In this document: positions 30,101 to 39,267 of the stretch, in pieces
Layout: every line of letters begins with the position of its first letter
Numbering within the stretch: position 1 is the first letter of the stretch
Source: Melanocharis versteri
Lineage: Eukaryota > Chordata > Aves > Passeriformes > Melanocharitidae
Length of the DNA stretch: 64,000 bases
Direction: 5' to 3'
NCBI GenBank assembly: GCA_013397845.1
Contig: VZTG01009143.1
Coordinates: 62,001 to 126,000 of the forward strand
Position numbers and translations under genes: made by a program
The notes under the pieces: model-generated
The model's database searches: none
What the model was told of the DNA's origin: nothing
The model's input: only the letters and a program-made list of their open reading frames with translations

Positions 30101-33100
30101 CCTCTTCCAGGGCTTAAAAAAAAACCCACACCAAAAAGTACACCCATAACCAAAAGACATTAAAAAACACAACTCCTCCATACTCTTACGCAAGGAAAAA
30201 AAGATTATAACTAATATTTAGAATAAAATTATTAAAAAAATAAACAAGCTACCCAAAACAGGCATTCAGTTTCCTGCTTTGAAACTAGCCACTGAATGAA
30301 GTTGAGTTGACAAAGCATCTCCACTACACTTGAGATATCATCCCAGCTGCAGGGTGTTTTAAAGAGCCCTTCTCTGAAGCATTAAAGTGAAATACAGTAC
30401 ACAGGCTGTTCCTACATATTCTCATTTCTGAAGAAAGGAGAAAGTAAAATGTGATTGATAACATACGACAAAACAGGATATCCAAGCTATTATCAAATGC
30501 TTTAAACAAATCAATACCTCCAGCATTCTCATAAGGATGTCTCTACCATTTCCATTTTCCTGTTCACTTTTAGACCGGATACAGTCTACCAAATTTAGCA
30601 GAAGCTTGCAAGACATGGTCTGGATACTGCTTGGCAAAGACTCATCGTCAATGTTCTTGGCAAACAGCTGGACAGCCAGGGAGAGGTCATTGAGTGGCAG
30701 ATGCTGCCGGACGTGATGCACCAGGTCTGCCAGGGTGCTGTATGCAAGGGGTCTACAGCCAAAACAAGGAATGAGGAAAACACATTGAGCACAACTAAAA
30801 ATGCCGTTAATTTGACTCAACAAATAATTACTCCCTGCAGATACTTCCAAATTTCTCAATGTAAGTTTTCTATTTTCATAGGCAAACCCAGAGTTCACAA
30901 GGCTTTTTCGGCTACATCAGAGAATTTTAACCTGTGCAATCTGAACAACTCTGGTATTGCCTCTTTGATCTTTCTTTCTCCACTGCAGAACACCCCACCA
31001 TATATTTTCATCTACATGCAGTTAACATGCATGTTAGCCACATTTTGAGCAGTGCTGGTAATCTGTTTCATAAGTAATCATAAACGATTCATGATTTCAA
31101 AAGCAGTTTTGAAAACTGATAAATTTTAAAAATCATTTATTTTCAAATACCAAGTAAAGAATCTAGCAAAGCAAATTCTGCTAAATCTCATACATGTTGT
31201 CAATAAGGTACACTTGATACTTAAACAAAAGGAAGTAATTCTCCTAGTTCAGACACTAATTTGGTCGGCAAGCTCACCTAAAATCGAGACTACTGAAGAC
31301 ACGGAAAGTTAAGTATTCTCTCCATTTACTTTTTCAATTGCAAATGAGTAAGTTTTAAGGTATTCATTGACAAAACAGTTTAAATCTCATTCAGATTTTC
31401 CACTGGACATAAGATTTAAGGTGTTTCATGAAATATTAGGCAGATACTGAGTTGGTTTCTCTGTGATCACTGTTTTGGTTGTCCTCCACAATTCAAAAAA
31501 CTGAAATCATCTCCATTCACCCGTTTTTCTTTATTGTCCTCCACTCACATTACCATGCTGTGCCATCAAAGTGTTAAACAAAAGCCACCATTACAGCAGC
31601 AGAAGCTTTGCTAATAAAACAATCTAGTAAAATCAGTTATTTGAAGCAAAGATTTAGGACCCTATACAGAAGCTGCTGTAAACATTAATAATTTCCAAAG
31701 TCAGCAGCCCTGGCAGGCATTCAGATCGTTATTCTAAACGTCCTCATACCTCAGCGTCTCCCGGGCCGTGTATCCAGAGCCAATCAGGATAGATTCATCA
31801 AACAGCTTGTCCATGCATGGAATAAATTCTAGAATATCAAAAACAGAAGAATGAAAAAGCCATACACAACGATTGGCAAAGGAAATAATCAAAATAAGAT
31901 AGTTAAGCATTGAACCACTTAACTTAGGTACTTAAACCTAAAGTTAGAAAGTGATTTTATCCCAAAATTAATTCCTGAAGCTTATAAAAGGTAGTGCCAT
32001 TTATAAGGAAACTTTCAAATAATCTCTTGTGACTGTTAACTCCACTGACATTTGCCCCTTGAGTAACACTGCAGTACCCAGTCAAAGCCAGCTATATTTG
32101 CAAAGAGAAAAAAATGCTCATGTTATTTTCAGCTTTGAAAAACTTTTTGTATATAACTAATGAGTTACTGAAAACGTCAAGTTGGGCAACCCTGCACACA
32201 ACAATTCTGTTTGGACTGGCATCTTGTGATAGTCCAATATAAATAAGCAATATGTCTCTTAAATTGACAGAAATAGCTGAAATCTTTCCAGTTTACAGGT
32301 ACATTTATAAAAAGTGCTACATACGGCTCCTCAGGTCTGTTGTCAGGATGTGCTTAGCAGCAATCAGGAGCTCCTTCCTGAGGTGTGCTGTTTCAGCTGG
32401 ACAATTGGAGAGCAGCTGCAACATTCCTTTTACCATTTGCTGAGAATATTTAGCCACTAATTCCTGCAACAAAAAAGAATAACCTGAGTACAACTATTAC
32501 TACATTCTTAAGGTTTGTGTTACATCTGCAAAATAGCACTCCATCAAATTTCACTTGTTTCTTTTCCAAAATCTACTCCTGAAACTAAAATATAATAGTC
32601 ATTCCATAAATGCCCAGGGAGGGGGAATGGCACATTTTTACTTTGTATTCACATGAGGATACTTTTGAAAGGATAACCAAGCACAGCCCCACCTTCAGAT
32701 ATTCTCCACAAATGCTCCCATCTCCAACCCTTGATGCACTGCAGTCATGCTGGTCACTTGCCCACCATAAAGCAACTAGAAACCTGATGCATTAAGTAAC
32801 AAAGTAATAAAAATGCATCCTACCTGGTAAATTCTGATGATGTAAGCCAAAAAAGACAATGTTTTAATCTGAGCAGCGATAAAATCAGCATACAACTCCT
32901 TGTTATAAAGTTTATGTTGTCTGAAATTAAATTGAACAGTGGTTACGATTTTGTTCCTCCTCTTTAGTACCTTCACTCAGAAAATTCAGTGAAGTTTCAA
33001 ATTACATCATCTAGTAGTGAAGTTCTTGCTTCTTAAAAGAATACAATCTCTCTGGAAGAGCCCATTTTCATAAGCCCTCTGCCACTCAAATTCCCAGCAG

Positions 33101-36100
33101 CACCCTTCTACAGAAAGCCAATACAAAGCATCACACATTTGGCTCAGTTCCCCTGACTGGAGCCATTTTTTCTCCAAGCAATATTCCCCCCCACAGACTT
33201 GTCTGTCTCTCTCAAGCTTCAACCACTTATTCAGGCCATCCAGGCAGACAGGGAAAGGCAGAGATCTTGCTCCCAGTGCCCTGATCAGAACCACTTGCTG
33301 CTCCTCAGAAACACCCCTCTCTGAGGCAGGAAAAGCAGTGCCCATCCCTGCAACATCACACGGCTTCATGTAAGTTATGCCTTGGAAGAGCACAAATCTA
33401 TCATTGATGGTATGGCAAAGACTAAACAACAGCAAGTGTCCAAGCTCCCAGGGTCTTCATCACTGTCTGTGACAATGTGGATTTTTGTCAGAAACTCTAC
33501 TTTAAAAAAACTCATTATCAAATAATAAACTGGGACCTACTGCACAACTATGGACTTTATCAATGACATATAATGCCAATTACTTCACTGACAGAACCCT
33601 GACATTTTTTAATCAAATAATCATCACTATATTTGAGATGAAAAGCAGTAAGACTAGAATCAAAAATCACAAGATAGAAGACAAAAAAATTTTGAGTAAT
33701 ATTGAATGACAGGTTTAATTAGTTTATCCCAAATATCATCAAAATACTGCTAAATGCTCTTACCTTGCTTGAGCAGAAACTTGTATTATAATAGTATTCA
33801 TAATCAAGGGCACAAATTCAGCTACTACATTATGAATGTTCAGTTTGTAGAGCTTAAAAAAAATAAAGGATTATTAGAGAAATTCACAAGTCACACTTGC
33901 AGTCAACTTACTGCAGAGCCAATCAGAAAAAAATTACAACATCTCAGCAGCTTATTTTTAGATTATATTTTAACTTCAAAAGTATATCACATTCATTTTT
34001 ACTAATATGTTATCCAACAGAAGTTGCACAAGCCATTCAGTAATGAAGTATTTACGTGCAAAATACTGAAGGGTACTAACCTGATACATGAGAACAACAA
34101 TGATAGGCAGCTCAGCCAAGACCTTTAGTGATAAAGATCCTCTGGGAATTATCGAATGCTGAAAGAAAGAATAAATGCTTTATAAACAGTTTAATTATTA
34201 ACCAAAAAAAGTATTTAAAATACAGTTTTATAGAAACTGTTCATTTTAGTAGCACCATACTTAACAATAATAACATTTAAAAAACACAAAAGCATTGGGT
34301 ATTACATTAAATAAAAATCCTGTAACTACAGCTGCACAGAAAATATCTGGAAAGTTTCAATCAGCTTCTACAGAAAAGTTTTGATAAGAAAAACAAGTAA
34401 AAAGAAAGTCTGTAATTTTTGCCTGGCCTTATGATCTCTGGTCCTGGGCTACAGACAGTCCCCCAGTTAAGAGCAGTCAGAACACTCACTGTCCTTGTTT
34501 CACTGTCCTCTCGCTCGGGGTTCACTTTCACCACAATGGTTGTAATCATGCCAACCATTTCAGGAGTGGGAACAGTGTTCTCTGGAATCACCTGAGGGTT
34601 CTCAAAATACCGATTCTACAAGCAAAGAGCAGAAGAAAAATATCACAATGCCAGTAACAGTGGAAAGGCCACCCATCCCCTTACAACTCCTCCATATCAT
34701 TTCCCCCCAGAGCCGTTTTCTCCTCTCTGCACGTGATGCTCGCACTGCAGCATCTGCCTGGGCCAGACACACACCCTGCAGCCTTTCCCACTCCGAGGAG
34801 AAGCAGGAAAGCTCCCCCAGGCAAGGCCGTTCCTTCGCTAAAGGAAAACATCCCCAGAGTTACTCTGTATCAGGGATGCAGGATCAGACCAGGATCATCC
34901 ATGACCTCAGCCTTCCCTCAAAACCAGACACATTTGGCTACATGGAACAACCGCAGCCAAGATCACCCTGCTTCAAACTTCAGCTCACCTCAATCTTCTC
35001 ATACCTGTAACAGCACGCCAGAAACAGAAGGTTTTCCAAAACAAAATCTAAATGTCCCCATTTTTAGACATAGTTTTGATAAACAGATTCACTAAAATTA
35101 TATTTACTTTGTATTACTAGATACAAAATAATTATGTCAGTATCTTTTAGAGATGAAATTAAGAAACAAAAACTATAAAAAGCTTACCACTACTTTTGGA
35201 AGTTCCTTGTAAATCTGTTTCACAAAGTCCAAAAAATGATGAATCTAGGGAGGAAGAAGTCAGTTTACCATAAAGAAATGAAAACAAAAATTTAAAAAAC
35301 CACAATTTTAGAATATCTGTACTAACAGTACAAATACATAAAATCTCTACTCACCAGTACAGTATATATTTAATGATAACTGAAAATAATCTGAAAGTGT
35401 TCTACTATCTCCTTCTGCTCTGTCAGTACTAATTCAAATTTCACTTGGATAGAATCTGATCTACCTATCATCTCTACATACAGTATTGTTAGGTGTAATT
35501 ACTATGAATCAACTAAGTCTTTTCAAGAGAAAATCAAGGCAAAAAGACAACAGAATAACAATGCAAACTTCCAAATGCCCTTGATGAGTCACAGGAGAGA
35601 AGAGGGAAGGCAGGGGGAAATCAATCAAATTCCTTTTTCAGGATTTTCCTTTACAAACTAAAAAGGAATCAACTCTCTTCTTCTGTATGGGAATTTTATT
35701 CGTTAGACTGATCATATTGTCCATAAACATTTAAACCAAGTACAACTAAGCTTTAACAGTTTGGTTTCTTTTCCCTAGGAGTGCTAGCACTACGCAATTC
35801 TCTTTTAAAAATTACTTTAAGGTAAAAAAAAGGAAAAAAATTAAATATATGATTACCACAACAGGTCAGGCAACATAAAAGGACAGCAGCAAAGCAAACC
35901 ACTTCAACGAAATAGAAATTCTGAAGAGCATGGCAGCAAGTTTTATAACACGTAACAAGAGTTATGACTTACTTCTTGAGTGATTGCTGGTCGGAACTGT
36001 TTGTGCAATTCAATAATTATTCTTAAGCAAATCAGTACATTTTCTTCATTCTCTGTCTGGAAAAAAAAGAAAGAAAACTTTTTTGTGAGTCCACTGCTGA

Positions 36101-38922
36101 ATTCTTCAACTACTCAGTAGATACTTCAAAACCCTGCAAAATTATACTCTTCCCAACAATCTAAAGTTCCCATTAAAACGGATTTGCGTGAGCAAGGTGC
36201 CTTTCCTTGGATACCTTGCAGGCCTAGAGTATGGCTGAAATGAAATCCACCCCTGGGGGAATAAAACTCAGACATTTCAACCACTCTGTACCATCGGATC
36301 TGTTCCCATTGCCTCTCAAACAGAGACCCCCATGCGAGCTTCAAACAACAGTGTCGTGAATCCCAAGACAGAAAACAAACTGCCAAGAATAAGCTCTCTG
36401 CCAGAAAATCTTGCCCAGCATGAGAACAGCTCCTGGCATTTGTAAAATCCAAGTTTCTAAAGGGCAGAACGGAACATGCAGAAAAACTGTAGGTGGTAAG
36501 AGAGGACACGGGTGAAGCTTAAGCAGTATGTCCTTCCACTCCTGCTCCAGCAGCACAGCTATTGAAAATCCTACCCCCAGCAAACTTTGGAGATGAAGGA
36601 AGTAGAGGTAACTATTTCTGAAAATTTCAAACAGTTGTAAGAGGAAGTAAAAAATACCTCTAGAAATCGGAACATCACAGACAGGATATTTTTGGTATGA
36701 AGACGAAGATGTTCATTCGTTGGTATTCTGTGAATTATTTCAAGCACAAGCTTGCGGAGTTGCTGTAAAAAAAAAAAAAAAAGGAAAAATAAAGATGATG
36801 GAACTTTTTGAAAAGCCTACAAAACCCAAAAATTGGCTGCAGCATCTTTATCAGCTTAATAATTCTGCATGTTTAAAAAAGCCATTTTATTTCATGTAGA
36901 CTTATGCTTATATACAAAGACATAACCCTTCCTACTACCCACCTAAGTGAATGAGGTAAATTTAACAAATTTATAGTTGAAAAATCAGACTTTTTTTAAG
37001 GAATGCAATTTTAAGTATTTAATGACAAAGATTCAACTTCTTCCTTTCATTCCTAACCATCAGTAAAGTCAGTAATTTGTAACAATGTGTAATATTTCAG
37101 TAAGAAAGCCAATTCTGTCGCACCTTTTCCTCCTTTTTCACAGAAGCCCAGATTTGCAAAGTTTATAAGTTACTTATTTAGAAACAAGAGCTTTTCAATT
37201 CCACTCCAAATGACAGATCTATTTTTAACAAGTCTTAAATCAGTTCATTAGGTTAAACAAGGACTTCACTGCAAAAAGGCAGGAGATGCTCCACACAGTT
37301 TACCTGTGCTGGCTTCTCCTGCAGAAATTGAACTTCCCCATCCTGTAGAAAGGTGAGAAACCGAGGGATGATGTGCTCCAGGAACGTAGAATATTGAGGG
37401 GATGATGTCACATTCTAATTAAAAACAGAAAATGGGGAGATATAAAATACACATCACATAGATTATATTCAGTTACATTCAAAGCCACTATTAAACATTT
37501 TCAGTGAATTAGTATCTGCTGACACACTACAGAACCAAGCGAGTTCCAAAAGAACATTAGCAAGAAAAATACTGAATAAGTTCTTCCTTATTGAAGGAAA
37601 GAGCAAAGAGAATAAACTCAGCCTTCAGATTCTAAACAGATCACCAGACTAAGCAGTTAAAACTATTCTTTTAGTCAGATAAATTGTTCCAGAAGTAGCT
37701 TAACCAGACAAAAAACTCCACAAGAATGTTTTTTAGTTTTCTCTAACTCCAAAACAGGCACGTAACAACGAAGTATTCAGCTAAAGTATAATTTCTGCTA
37801 ACACAAGGCTGGCTTAACTTGTGCTTCACATTTTCTCTGCTGCTCATCTAAAATGATGGTCCATCACCAGGCAAAAGATGTCACTGGAGACATCTCCACT
37901 CCTGATGTCAGATTCTGCATCTGACAACTCCTCTCACTTCCACACCATGGAATACTCAGAGGAATCAGAAGGGCCTCTGTTTCACAAGGGCACAATACAC
38001 ATTTGAACTAAATAAAAGAAAGCTTTAAATACAGATATTTCATAGTATTCAAAAAATAGAAGAAAAATCTCTTACTTCACTTTTATTTAAATGCTTAATG
38101 AATAAAGATTAGGTAATGAAAGCTTTCCAAGTCCAAATGTAACTCTTCAACAACCTGGCTAATTCCTAAATACAAACTTAAAATCAATGACTTGTAACTG
38201 TATAAATCAGAAGTCACAGGATACTACTATTAATCTTTTAACTGAATAACATCAGAAATTCAATTAATATACATTAAGAATCAGAAAAGCTGCCATTGCA
38301 GAAAGTTAGGGGGTTTTTGTAGGGGTTTTGTTGCTTGGAGTTGTTTTCTTTTTATTCACCTCAAAATTCTCGCTGACTTCTTGCATCATTTTCAATTTGG
38401 TTTCATCAGCTGAAAATGGAAATTCAAGCAAAAAGATGTGAGTGTAAAACTAGGTCATGAAGGAAAATGCCAGGCTCATTGATCAAAGAAGCAATCAGAT
38501 CTTATCAGTTTAGCTATCACTGCCCAATTATAAGACATACAGTTCTCTCAAACAACCACCACACAACCGCACACACACACAGCTCACTCACTTCGGCTCA
38601 CGCAAGTGTTTCTCATCATTTTGCTTCTTCAAAAATCAAAACTCAAACAAATTTCAAAGTGAATTCGACAGACTTCACCATCTCATTTATCAACTGTCCG
38701 AACAAGCCTGCAACACTTGTGAAACAAACTACTGAAGAGCTGTAAATTTCAATATGAAAAAAGTCTCTTACGTGTATTGACATCTGTAAGAGCAGCCACA
38801 AACTGAAGGTATTTTTTCATCAGAGTGGTTTGGTCCACCACTGTGGGCCCTTGTGCTGAAACAAATGCCATCTTGGAGGAGGAAAGATCAGCTTTCAGTA
38901 CATAAAACCAAGATCAACACAC
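1..38922 (-). CDS. TRRAP: TRRAP gene, 5' part (45 coding exons plus part of the 5' UTR; runs off the left edge)
   Basis: Transformation/transcription domain-associated protein, a nuclear scaffold of about 3,830-3,860 residues in vertebrates. It belongs to the PIKK family but lacks kinase activity, and it recruits SAGA/STAGA and TIP60/NuA4 acetyltransferases to activators such as MYC, E2F and p53. Joining the exons listed separately gives one open frame of 6863 bases (about 2287 residues) that matches the remembered human protein almost residue for residue. This covers the N-terminal HEAT-type helical repeats and the nuclear localisation signal. FAT, PIKK-like and FATC regions lie off the left edge. 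Every intron has GT-AG ends and phases agree at every junction, so the gene looks intact. The start at 38871 is chosen because it reproduces the family N-terminus MAFVxxQG. TMEM130 diverges from the same CpG island. Apart from simple repeats listed separately, the introns are AT-rich with no recognisable gene. Confidence 0.98.
1805..1930 (-). CDS. TRRAP: TRRAP coding exon 44 (residues 2198-2239)
   Basis: 126 bases, (S)TSSVASKYEELECLY to ANPSQLF plus one base of a Gly codon. Donor GTACGT. Confidence 0.96.
2619..2832 (-). CDS. TRRAP: TRRAP coding exon 43 (residues 2127-2197)
   Basis: 214 bases, EQPNQANFANICTGL to LMGIFPTEP plus one base. The segment QANFAN replaces QVNYGN of human as I recall it. 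The donor GTCAGT is a slightly weak GT site, but it is the only one that keeps the frame into the next exon. Confidence 0.94.
3146..3292 (-). CDS. TRRAP: TRRAP coding exon 42 (residues 2078-2126)
   Basis: 147 bases, phase 0, VNDNSNTAGSPGELL to FDKLLMTV. Donor GTAGGT. Confidence 0.96.
3966..4003. repeat. 19-bp perfect tandem duplication in a TRRAP intron
   Basis: The unit CAATAGAACAAGCATCACC occurs twice with no spacer, between coding exons 41 and 42. Probably a recent replication-slippage duplication. Confidence 0.9.
4145..4255 (-). CDS. TRRAP: TRRAP coding exon 41 (residues 2041-2077)
   Basis: 111 bases, phase 0, VFGRSQSLPGADALL to FLIRIACQ. Confidence 0.96.
4413..4547 (-). CDS. TRRAP: TRRAP coding exon 40 with nuclear localisation signal (residues 1996-2040)
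   Basis: 135 bases, phase 0. A Ser-rich stretch (PDSDMDSSASGEGASSASS) precedes the bipartite basic signal KRGLSVDSGQEVKRFR at about residues 2017-2032. That matches the NLS annotated in human TRRAP, shifted by about 30 residues. The Ser/Gly spacer differs from human in sequence. Confidence 0.96.
4632..4790 (-). CDS. TRRAP: TRRAP coding exon 39 (residues 1943-1995)
   Basis: 159 bases, phase 0, VYYPVRHHLVQHMVS to LQRIKDQQ. Confidence 0.97.
5662..5868 (-). CDS. TRRAP: TRRAP coding exon 38 (residues 1874-1942)
   Basis: 207 bases, phase 0, VFHSLLKAHAMEARA to LIVQHFK. It appears identical to the vertebrate consensus. Confidence 0.97.
6406..6672 (-). CDS. TRRAP: TRRAP coding exon 37 (residues 1785-1873)
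   Basis: 267 bases, phase 0, VLDPEKQADMLDSLR to FAIHKKIVLQ. It includes EHAPHHIHDNNKNRNSK and a Cys-containing helix pair. Confidence 0.97.
7293..7421 (-). CDS. TRRAP: TRRAP coding exon 36 (residues 1742-1784)
   Basis: 129 bases, phase 0, VLQHILNPAFLYSFE to SITSVFITK. It contains the loop GEGEQLLGPPNPEGDNPES. Confidence 0.96.
7835..8033 (-). CDS. TRRAP: TRRAP coding exon 35 (residues 1675-1741)
   Basis: 199 bases, (K)RNYGDIELLFQLLRA to FGDELKAK, ending in phase 0. Confidence 0.97.
8309..8490 (-). CDS. TRRAP: TRRAP coding exon 34 (residues 1615-1674)
   Basis: 182 bases, IISIIVKNDECWLAN to YCLLNYC plus two bases of a Lys codon. Donor GTACGT. Confidence 0.95.
8780..8795. repeat. (AC)8 microsatellite
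   Basis: Uninterrupted AC run in a TRRAP intron, about 80 bases downstream (minus strand) of coding exon 33. Confidence 0.9.
8876..9040 (-). CDS. TRRAP: TRRAP coding exon 33 (residues 1560-1614)
   Basis: 165 bases, phase 0, SFLKHKDAKPLRDVL to DLQFQAIK. The loop reads VGTQAAVRPGSPSTTT, slightly different from mammals. Confidence 0.96.
9392..9511 (-). CDS. TRRAP: TRRAP coding exon 32 (residues 1520-1559)
   Basis: 120 bases, phase 0, AGSPFREPLIKFLTR to DPQWSRMFM. Confidence 0.97.
9836..9955 (-). CDS. TRRAP: TRRAP coding exon 31 (residues 1480-1519)
   Basis: 120 bases, phase 0, EMKICSAIINLFHLI to KTERAMLIE. Confidence 0.97.
9956..13732 (-). other. TRRAP intron between coding exons 30 and 31 (3.8 kb)
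   Basis: The longest intron in this part of TRRAP. It is AT-rich and has a short AAC run at 10994-11010. I saw no CR1 signature, no RNA gene and no convincing exon. Open stretches on either strand are short and lack splice context. I looked for, and did not find, a match to the alternative 18-residue segment known at this place in human. Confidence 0.7.
10994..11010. repeat. (AAC)n microsatellite
   Basis: AAC repeated between five and six times inside an A-rich intron segment. Confidence 0.85.
13733..13801 (-). CDS. TRRAP: TRRAP coding exon 30 (residues 1457-1479)
   Basis: 69 bases, phase 0, QHLRKWMEVVVITHK to QRSDGN. In the human protein I recall an 18-residue segment, absent from some isoforms, directly after this point; here the longest intron follows. 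Confidence 0.96.
14006..14022. repeat. (AT)n microsatellite
   Basis: Alternating AT run of about 17 bases in the TRRAP intron between coding exons 29 and 30. Confidence 0.88.
14526..14696 (-). CDS. TRRAP: TRRAP coding exon 29 (residues 1400-1456)
   Basis: 171 bases, phase 0, FLEGATIEVDQIHTH to NDKFCDQMM. Confidence 0.97.
16134..16255 (-). CDS. TRRAP: TRRAP coding exon 28 (residues 1359-1399)
   Basis: 122 bases, (N)ALAACNYLPQSREK to EAGEACMRK, ending in phase 0. Confidence 0.96.
16705..16801 (-). CDS. TRRAP: TRRAP coding exon 27 (residues 1327-1358)
   Basis: 97 bases, LLNLCEAEDAALMKL to PLRIAAL plus one base. The GTAAGT donor is the only one that yields the NALAACNYLPQ continuation. Confidence 0.95.
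17377..17538 (-). CDS. TRRAP: TRRAP coding exon 26 (residues 1273-1326)
   Basis: 162 bases, phase 0, VLQDMVPPKKHLLRH to VEHKVFYTE. Confidence 0.97.
18505..18765 (-). CDS. TRRAP: TRRAP coding exon 25 (residues 1186-1272)
   Basis: 261 bases, phase 0, VSNGAVAMAKTTLEQ to VTVIMEPHKE. Confidence 0.97.
19200..19397 (-). CDS. TRRAP: TRRAP coding exon 24 (residues 1120-1185)
   Basis: 198 bases, phase 0, ACQLPLFSYIVERLC to FVMMDLTGE. The intron before it is short (about 120 bases). Confidence 0.97.
19518..19735 (-). CDS. TRRAP: TRRAP coding exon 23 (residues 1047-1119)
   Basis: 218 bases, (G)PFLLQCYQVGSQPST to SIILGSKER, ending in phase 0. Confidence 0.97.
20500..20699 (-). CDS. TRRAP: TRRAP coding exon 22, GC-rich (residues 980-1046)
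   Basis: 200 bases, (N)FTEKSIPSVIISHRY to TMVAVAQQC plus one base. This exon and its flank to about 20440 are visibly much richer in G+C and CpG than neighbouring exons, although the protein stays highly conserved. Confidence 0.96.
21734..21885 (-). CDS. TRRAP: TRRAP coding exon 21 (residues 930-979)
   Basis: 152 bases, AIETALDCLKSANTE to YQLLAHP plus two bases. The donor GTATGA was chosen because the next exon then restores Asn-Phe-Thr-Glu-Lys. Confidence 0.95.
22457..22480. repeat. (TG)n(TA)n compound microsatellite
   Basis: A TG run passes into a TA run, intronic in TRRAP between coding exons 20 and 21. Confidence 0.88.
23754..23954 (-). CDS. TRRAP: TRRAP coding exon 20 (residues 863-929)
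   Basis: 201 bases, phase 0, ALWRTLRNPADSIS to KASIQLPMEK. It contains the conserved YRVLGKFGGSNRKML segment. Confidence 0.97.
24560..24816 (-). CDS. TRRAP: TRRAP coding exon 19 (residues 777-862)
   Basis: 257 bases, (G)LNMLQSGLHKQHMKD to HIQPVRAELMQ, ending in phase 0. Leu-rich helix pairs (LSSLLPYLPMLMDPL) are typical of HEAT repeats. Confidence 0.97.
26046..26211 (-). CDS. TRRAP: TRRAP coding exon 18 (residues 722-776)
   Basis: 166 bases, PHLHKIVNSSMELAQ to FLPLLPNLLQ plus the first base of a Gly codon. Confidence 0.97.
27625..27816 (-). CDS. TRRAP: TRRAP coding exon 17 (residues 658-721)
   Basis: 192 bases, phase 0, IVANSFLANPTTSAL to FAAENEQMLK. Confidence 0.97.
28347..28541 (-). CDS. 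TRRAP: TRRAP coding exon 16 (residues 593-657)
   Basis: 195 bases, phase 0 at both ends, VQIAGNGQTYVRVAN to VERISKNYALQ. Confidence 0.97.
29211..29308 (-). CDS. TRRAP: TRRAP coding exon 15 (residues 560-592)
   Basis: 98 bases, (E)AQFIPNKQLQPKETQ to MQALDIYQ, ending in phase 0. Confidence 0.96.
29424..29751 (-). CDS. TRRAP: TRRAP coding exon 14 with Pro/Ala linker (residues 451-559)
   Basis: 328 bases, the largest exon seen here. VFVLKFHTIARYQL and an Ala/Pro/Val-rich linker (about residues 478-516) are followed by FEKQGEKEKEDKQTFQ and KTITWGITSCKAPG. The linker interrupts the helical array and looks unstructured. It appears shorter than the human version, which I recall as carrying a long polyproline run. 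The donor GTAAAA leaves one base of the next Glu codon. Confidence 0.95.
30518..30752 (-). CDS. TRRAP: TRRAP coding exon 13 (residues 372-450)
   Basis: 235 bases, (R)PLAYSTLADLVHHV to NGRDILMRMLE, phase 0 at the 3' end. Essentially identical to the vertebrate consensus, including the acidic loop IDDESLPSS. Confidence 0.97.
31750..31828 (-). CDS. TRRAP: TRRAP coding exon 12 (residues 346-371)
   Basis: 79 bases. It completes a Gln codon, encodes FIPCMDKLFDESILIG to GYTARETL, and ends two bases into an Arg codon. Confidence 0.95.
32325..32463 (-). CDS. TRRAP: TRRAP coding exon 11 (residues 300-345)
   Basis: 139 bases, ELVAKYSQQMVKGML to HILTTDLRS plus one base. The GTATGT donor was chosen because it alone gives the family continuation QFIPCMD in the next exon. 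Confidence 0.95.
32824..32920 (-). CDS. TRRAP: TRRAP coding exon 10 (residues 267-299)
   Basis: 97 bases. It completes Arg267 and encodes QHKLYNKELYADFI to AYIIRIYQ, ending in phase 0. Confidence 0.96.
33764..33852 (-). CDS. TRRAP: TRRAP coding exon 9 (residues 238-266)
   Basis: 89 bases, LYKLNIHNVVAEF to IIIQVSAQA plus two bases of the next Arg codon. The tract IIIQ corresponds to IAIQ as I recall human. Confidence 0.95.
34081..34158 (-). CDS. TRRAP: TRRAP coding exon 8 (residues 212-237)
   Basis: 78 bases, phase 0, from HSIIPRGSLSLK to IIVVLMYQ, which continues directly from the preceding exon in the family sequence. Confidence 0.96.
34490..34615 (-). CDS. TRRAP: TRRAP coding exon 7 (residues 170-211)
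   Basis: 126 bases, phase 0. It starts NRYFENPQVIPENTV and ends PEREDSETRT, with a GTGAGT donor. Strongly conserved helix-loop segment of the array. Confidence 0.96.
35188..35244 (-). CDS. TRRAP: TRRAP coding exon 6 (residues 151-169)
   Basis: 57 bases, phase 0, encoding IHHFLDFVKQIYKELPKVV. The CCCTAG acceptor and GTAAGC donor fit. Confidence 0.95.
35973..36056 (-). CDS. TRRAP: TRRAP coding exon 5 (residues 123-150)
   Basis: 84 bases, phase 0. It encodes TENEENVLICLRIII through FRPAITQE, with a GTAAGT donor. Confidence 0.96.
36658..36762 (-). CDS. TRRAP: TRRAP coding exon 4 (residues 88-122)
   Basis: 105 bases, phase 0 at both ends. It starts QLRKLVLEIIHRIP and ends SVMFRFLE. Residue 108 is Leu (EHLRLHT) where I recall Pro in human. 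A long A/T homopolymer lies directly in the acceptor tract (36767-36782). Confidence 0.96.
37304..37414 (-). CDS. TRRAP: TRRAP coding exon 3 (residues 51-87)
   Basis: 111 bases, phase 0 at both ends. It starts NVTSSPQYSTFLEHI and ends FLQEKPAQ, the first amphipathic-helix repeats of the HEAT array. Confidence 0.96.
38360..38409 (-). CDS. TRRAP: TRRAP coding exon 2 (residues 34-50)
   Basis: A 50-base exon that completes the split proline codon and encodes DETKLKMMQEVSENFE. The TTTTCAG acceptor and GTGAAT donor fit, and the exon ends in phase 0. Confidence 0.95.
38772..38922 (-). CDS. TRRAP: TRRAP coding exon 1 (start codon; residues 1-33)
   Basis: The ATG is at 38871-38869 in the context CCAAGATGGC. 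It encodes MAFVSAQG through ALTDVNT and splits codon 34 after one base at a GTAAGA donor. About 51 bases of 5' UTR (38872-38922) precede it, after a pyrimidine-rich TTTTGTAG acceptor. The upstream leader must therefore be on a separate exon, as in other vertebrates. The 5' boundary is inferred from the acceptor only. Confidence 0.93.
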
Positions 38923-39267
38923 CTACAAAAGAATACAGAAGTATTTTTTAGTTTATATGGCTTGTTAACAGCAGCTATCCCATCACCTACACCCATTCTT
39001 CTGACATATTGAAGAGGACCACCCTTTCCAAAAACCACAGCTGTCACGTTTGTTTAGGCTTACAAATACAACACCAAGCATGTACAGCACTCACTGTGAC
39101 AGGACTGCACTAACAGATAAAAGGGTTTATTGAGCTCTTCACAGCACAAACATTCACGTGTTTTGCCTGGTTTCCTCTCTCCCAGCAGCACGCTCCAGGC
39201 TCAGGGATGCTCCCGACACCGCACACCTGTCATCCTGCCCGCTTACAGCGAGCCTCGGACACACCCC

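Noticed and set aside
34648..35095. Plus-strand 120-codon open frames inside a TRRAP intron
   Set aside because: Two overlapping frames of equal length with Pro/Ser/His-rich composition, antisense to TRRAP, with no coding signature.
36126..36583. Minus-strand open frames of 127 and 80 codons in a TRRAP intron
   Set aside because: They overlap each other in different frames, have no family resemblance, and the flanking TRRAP exons join in frame without them.
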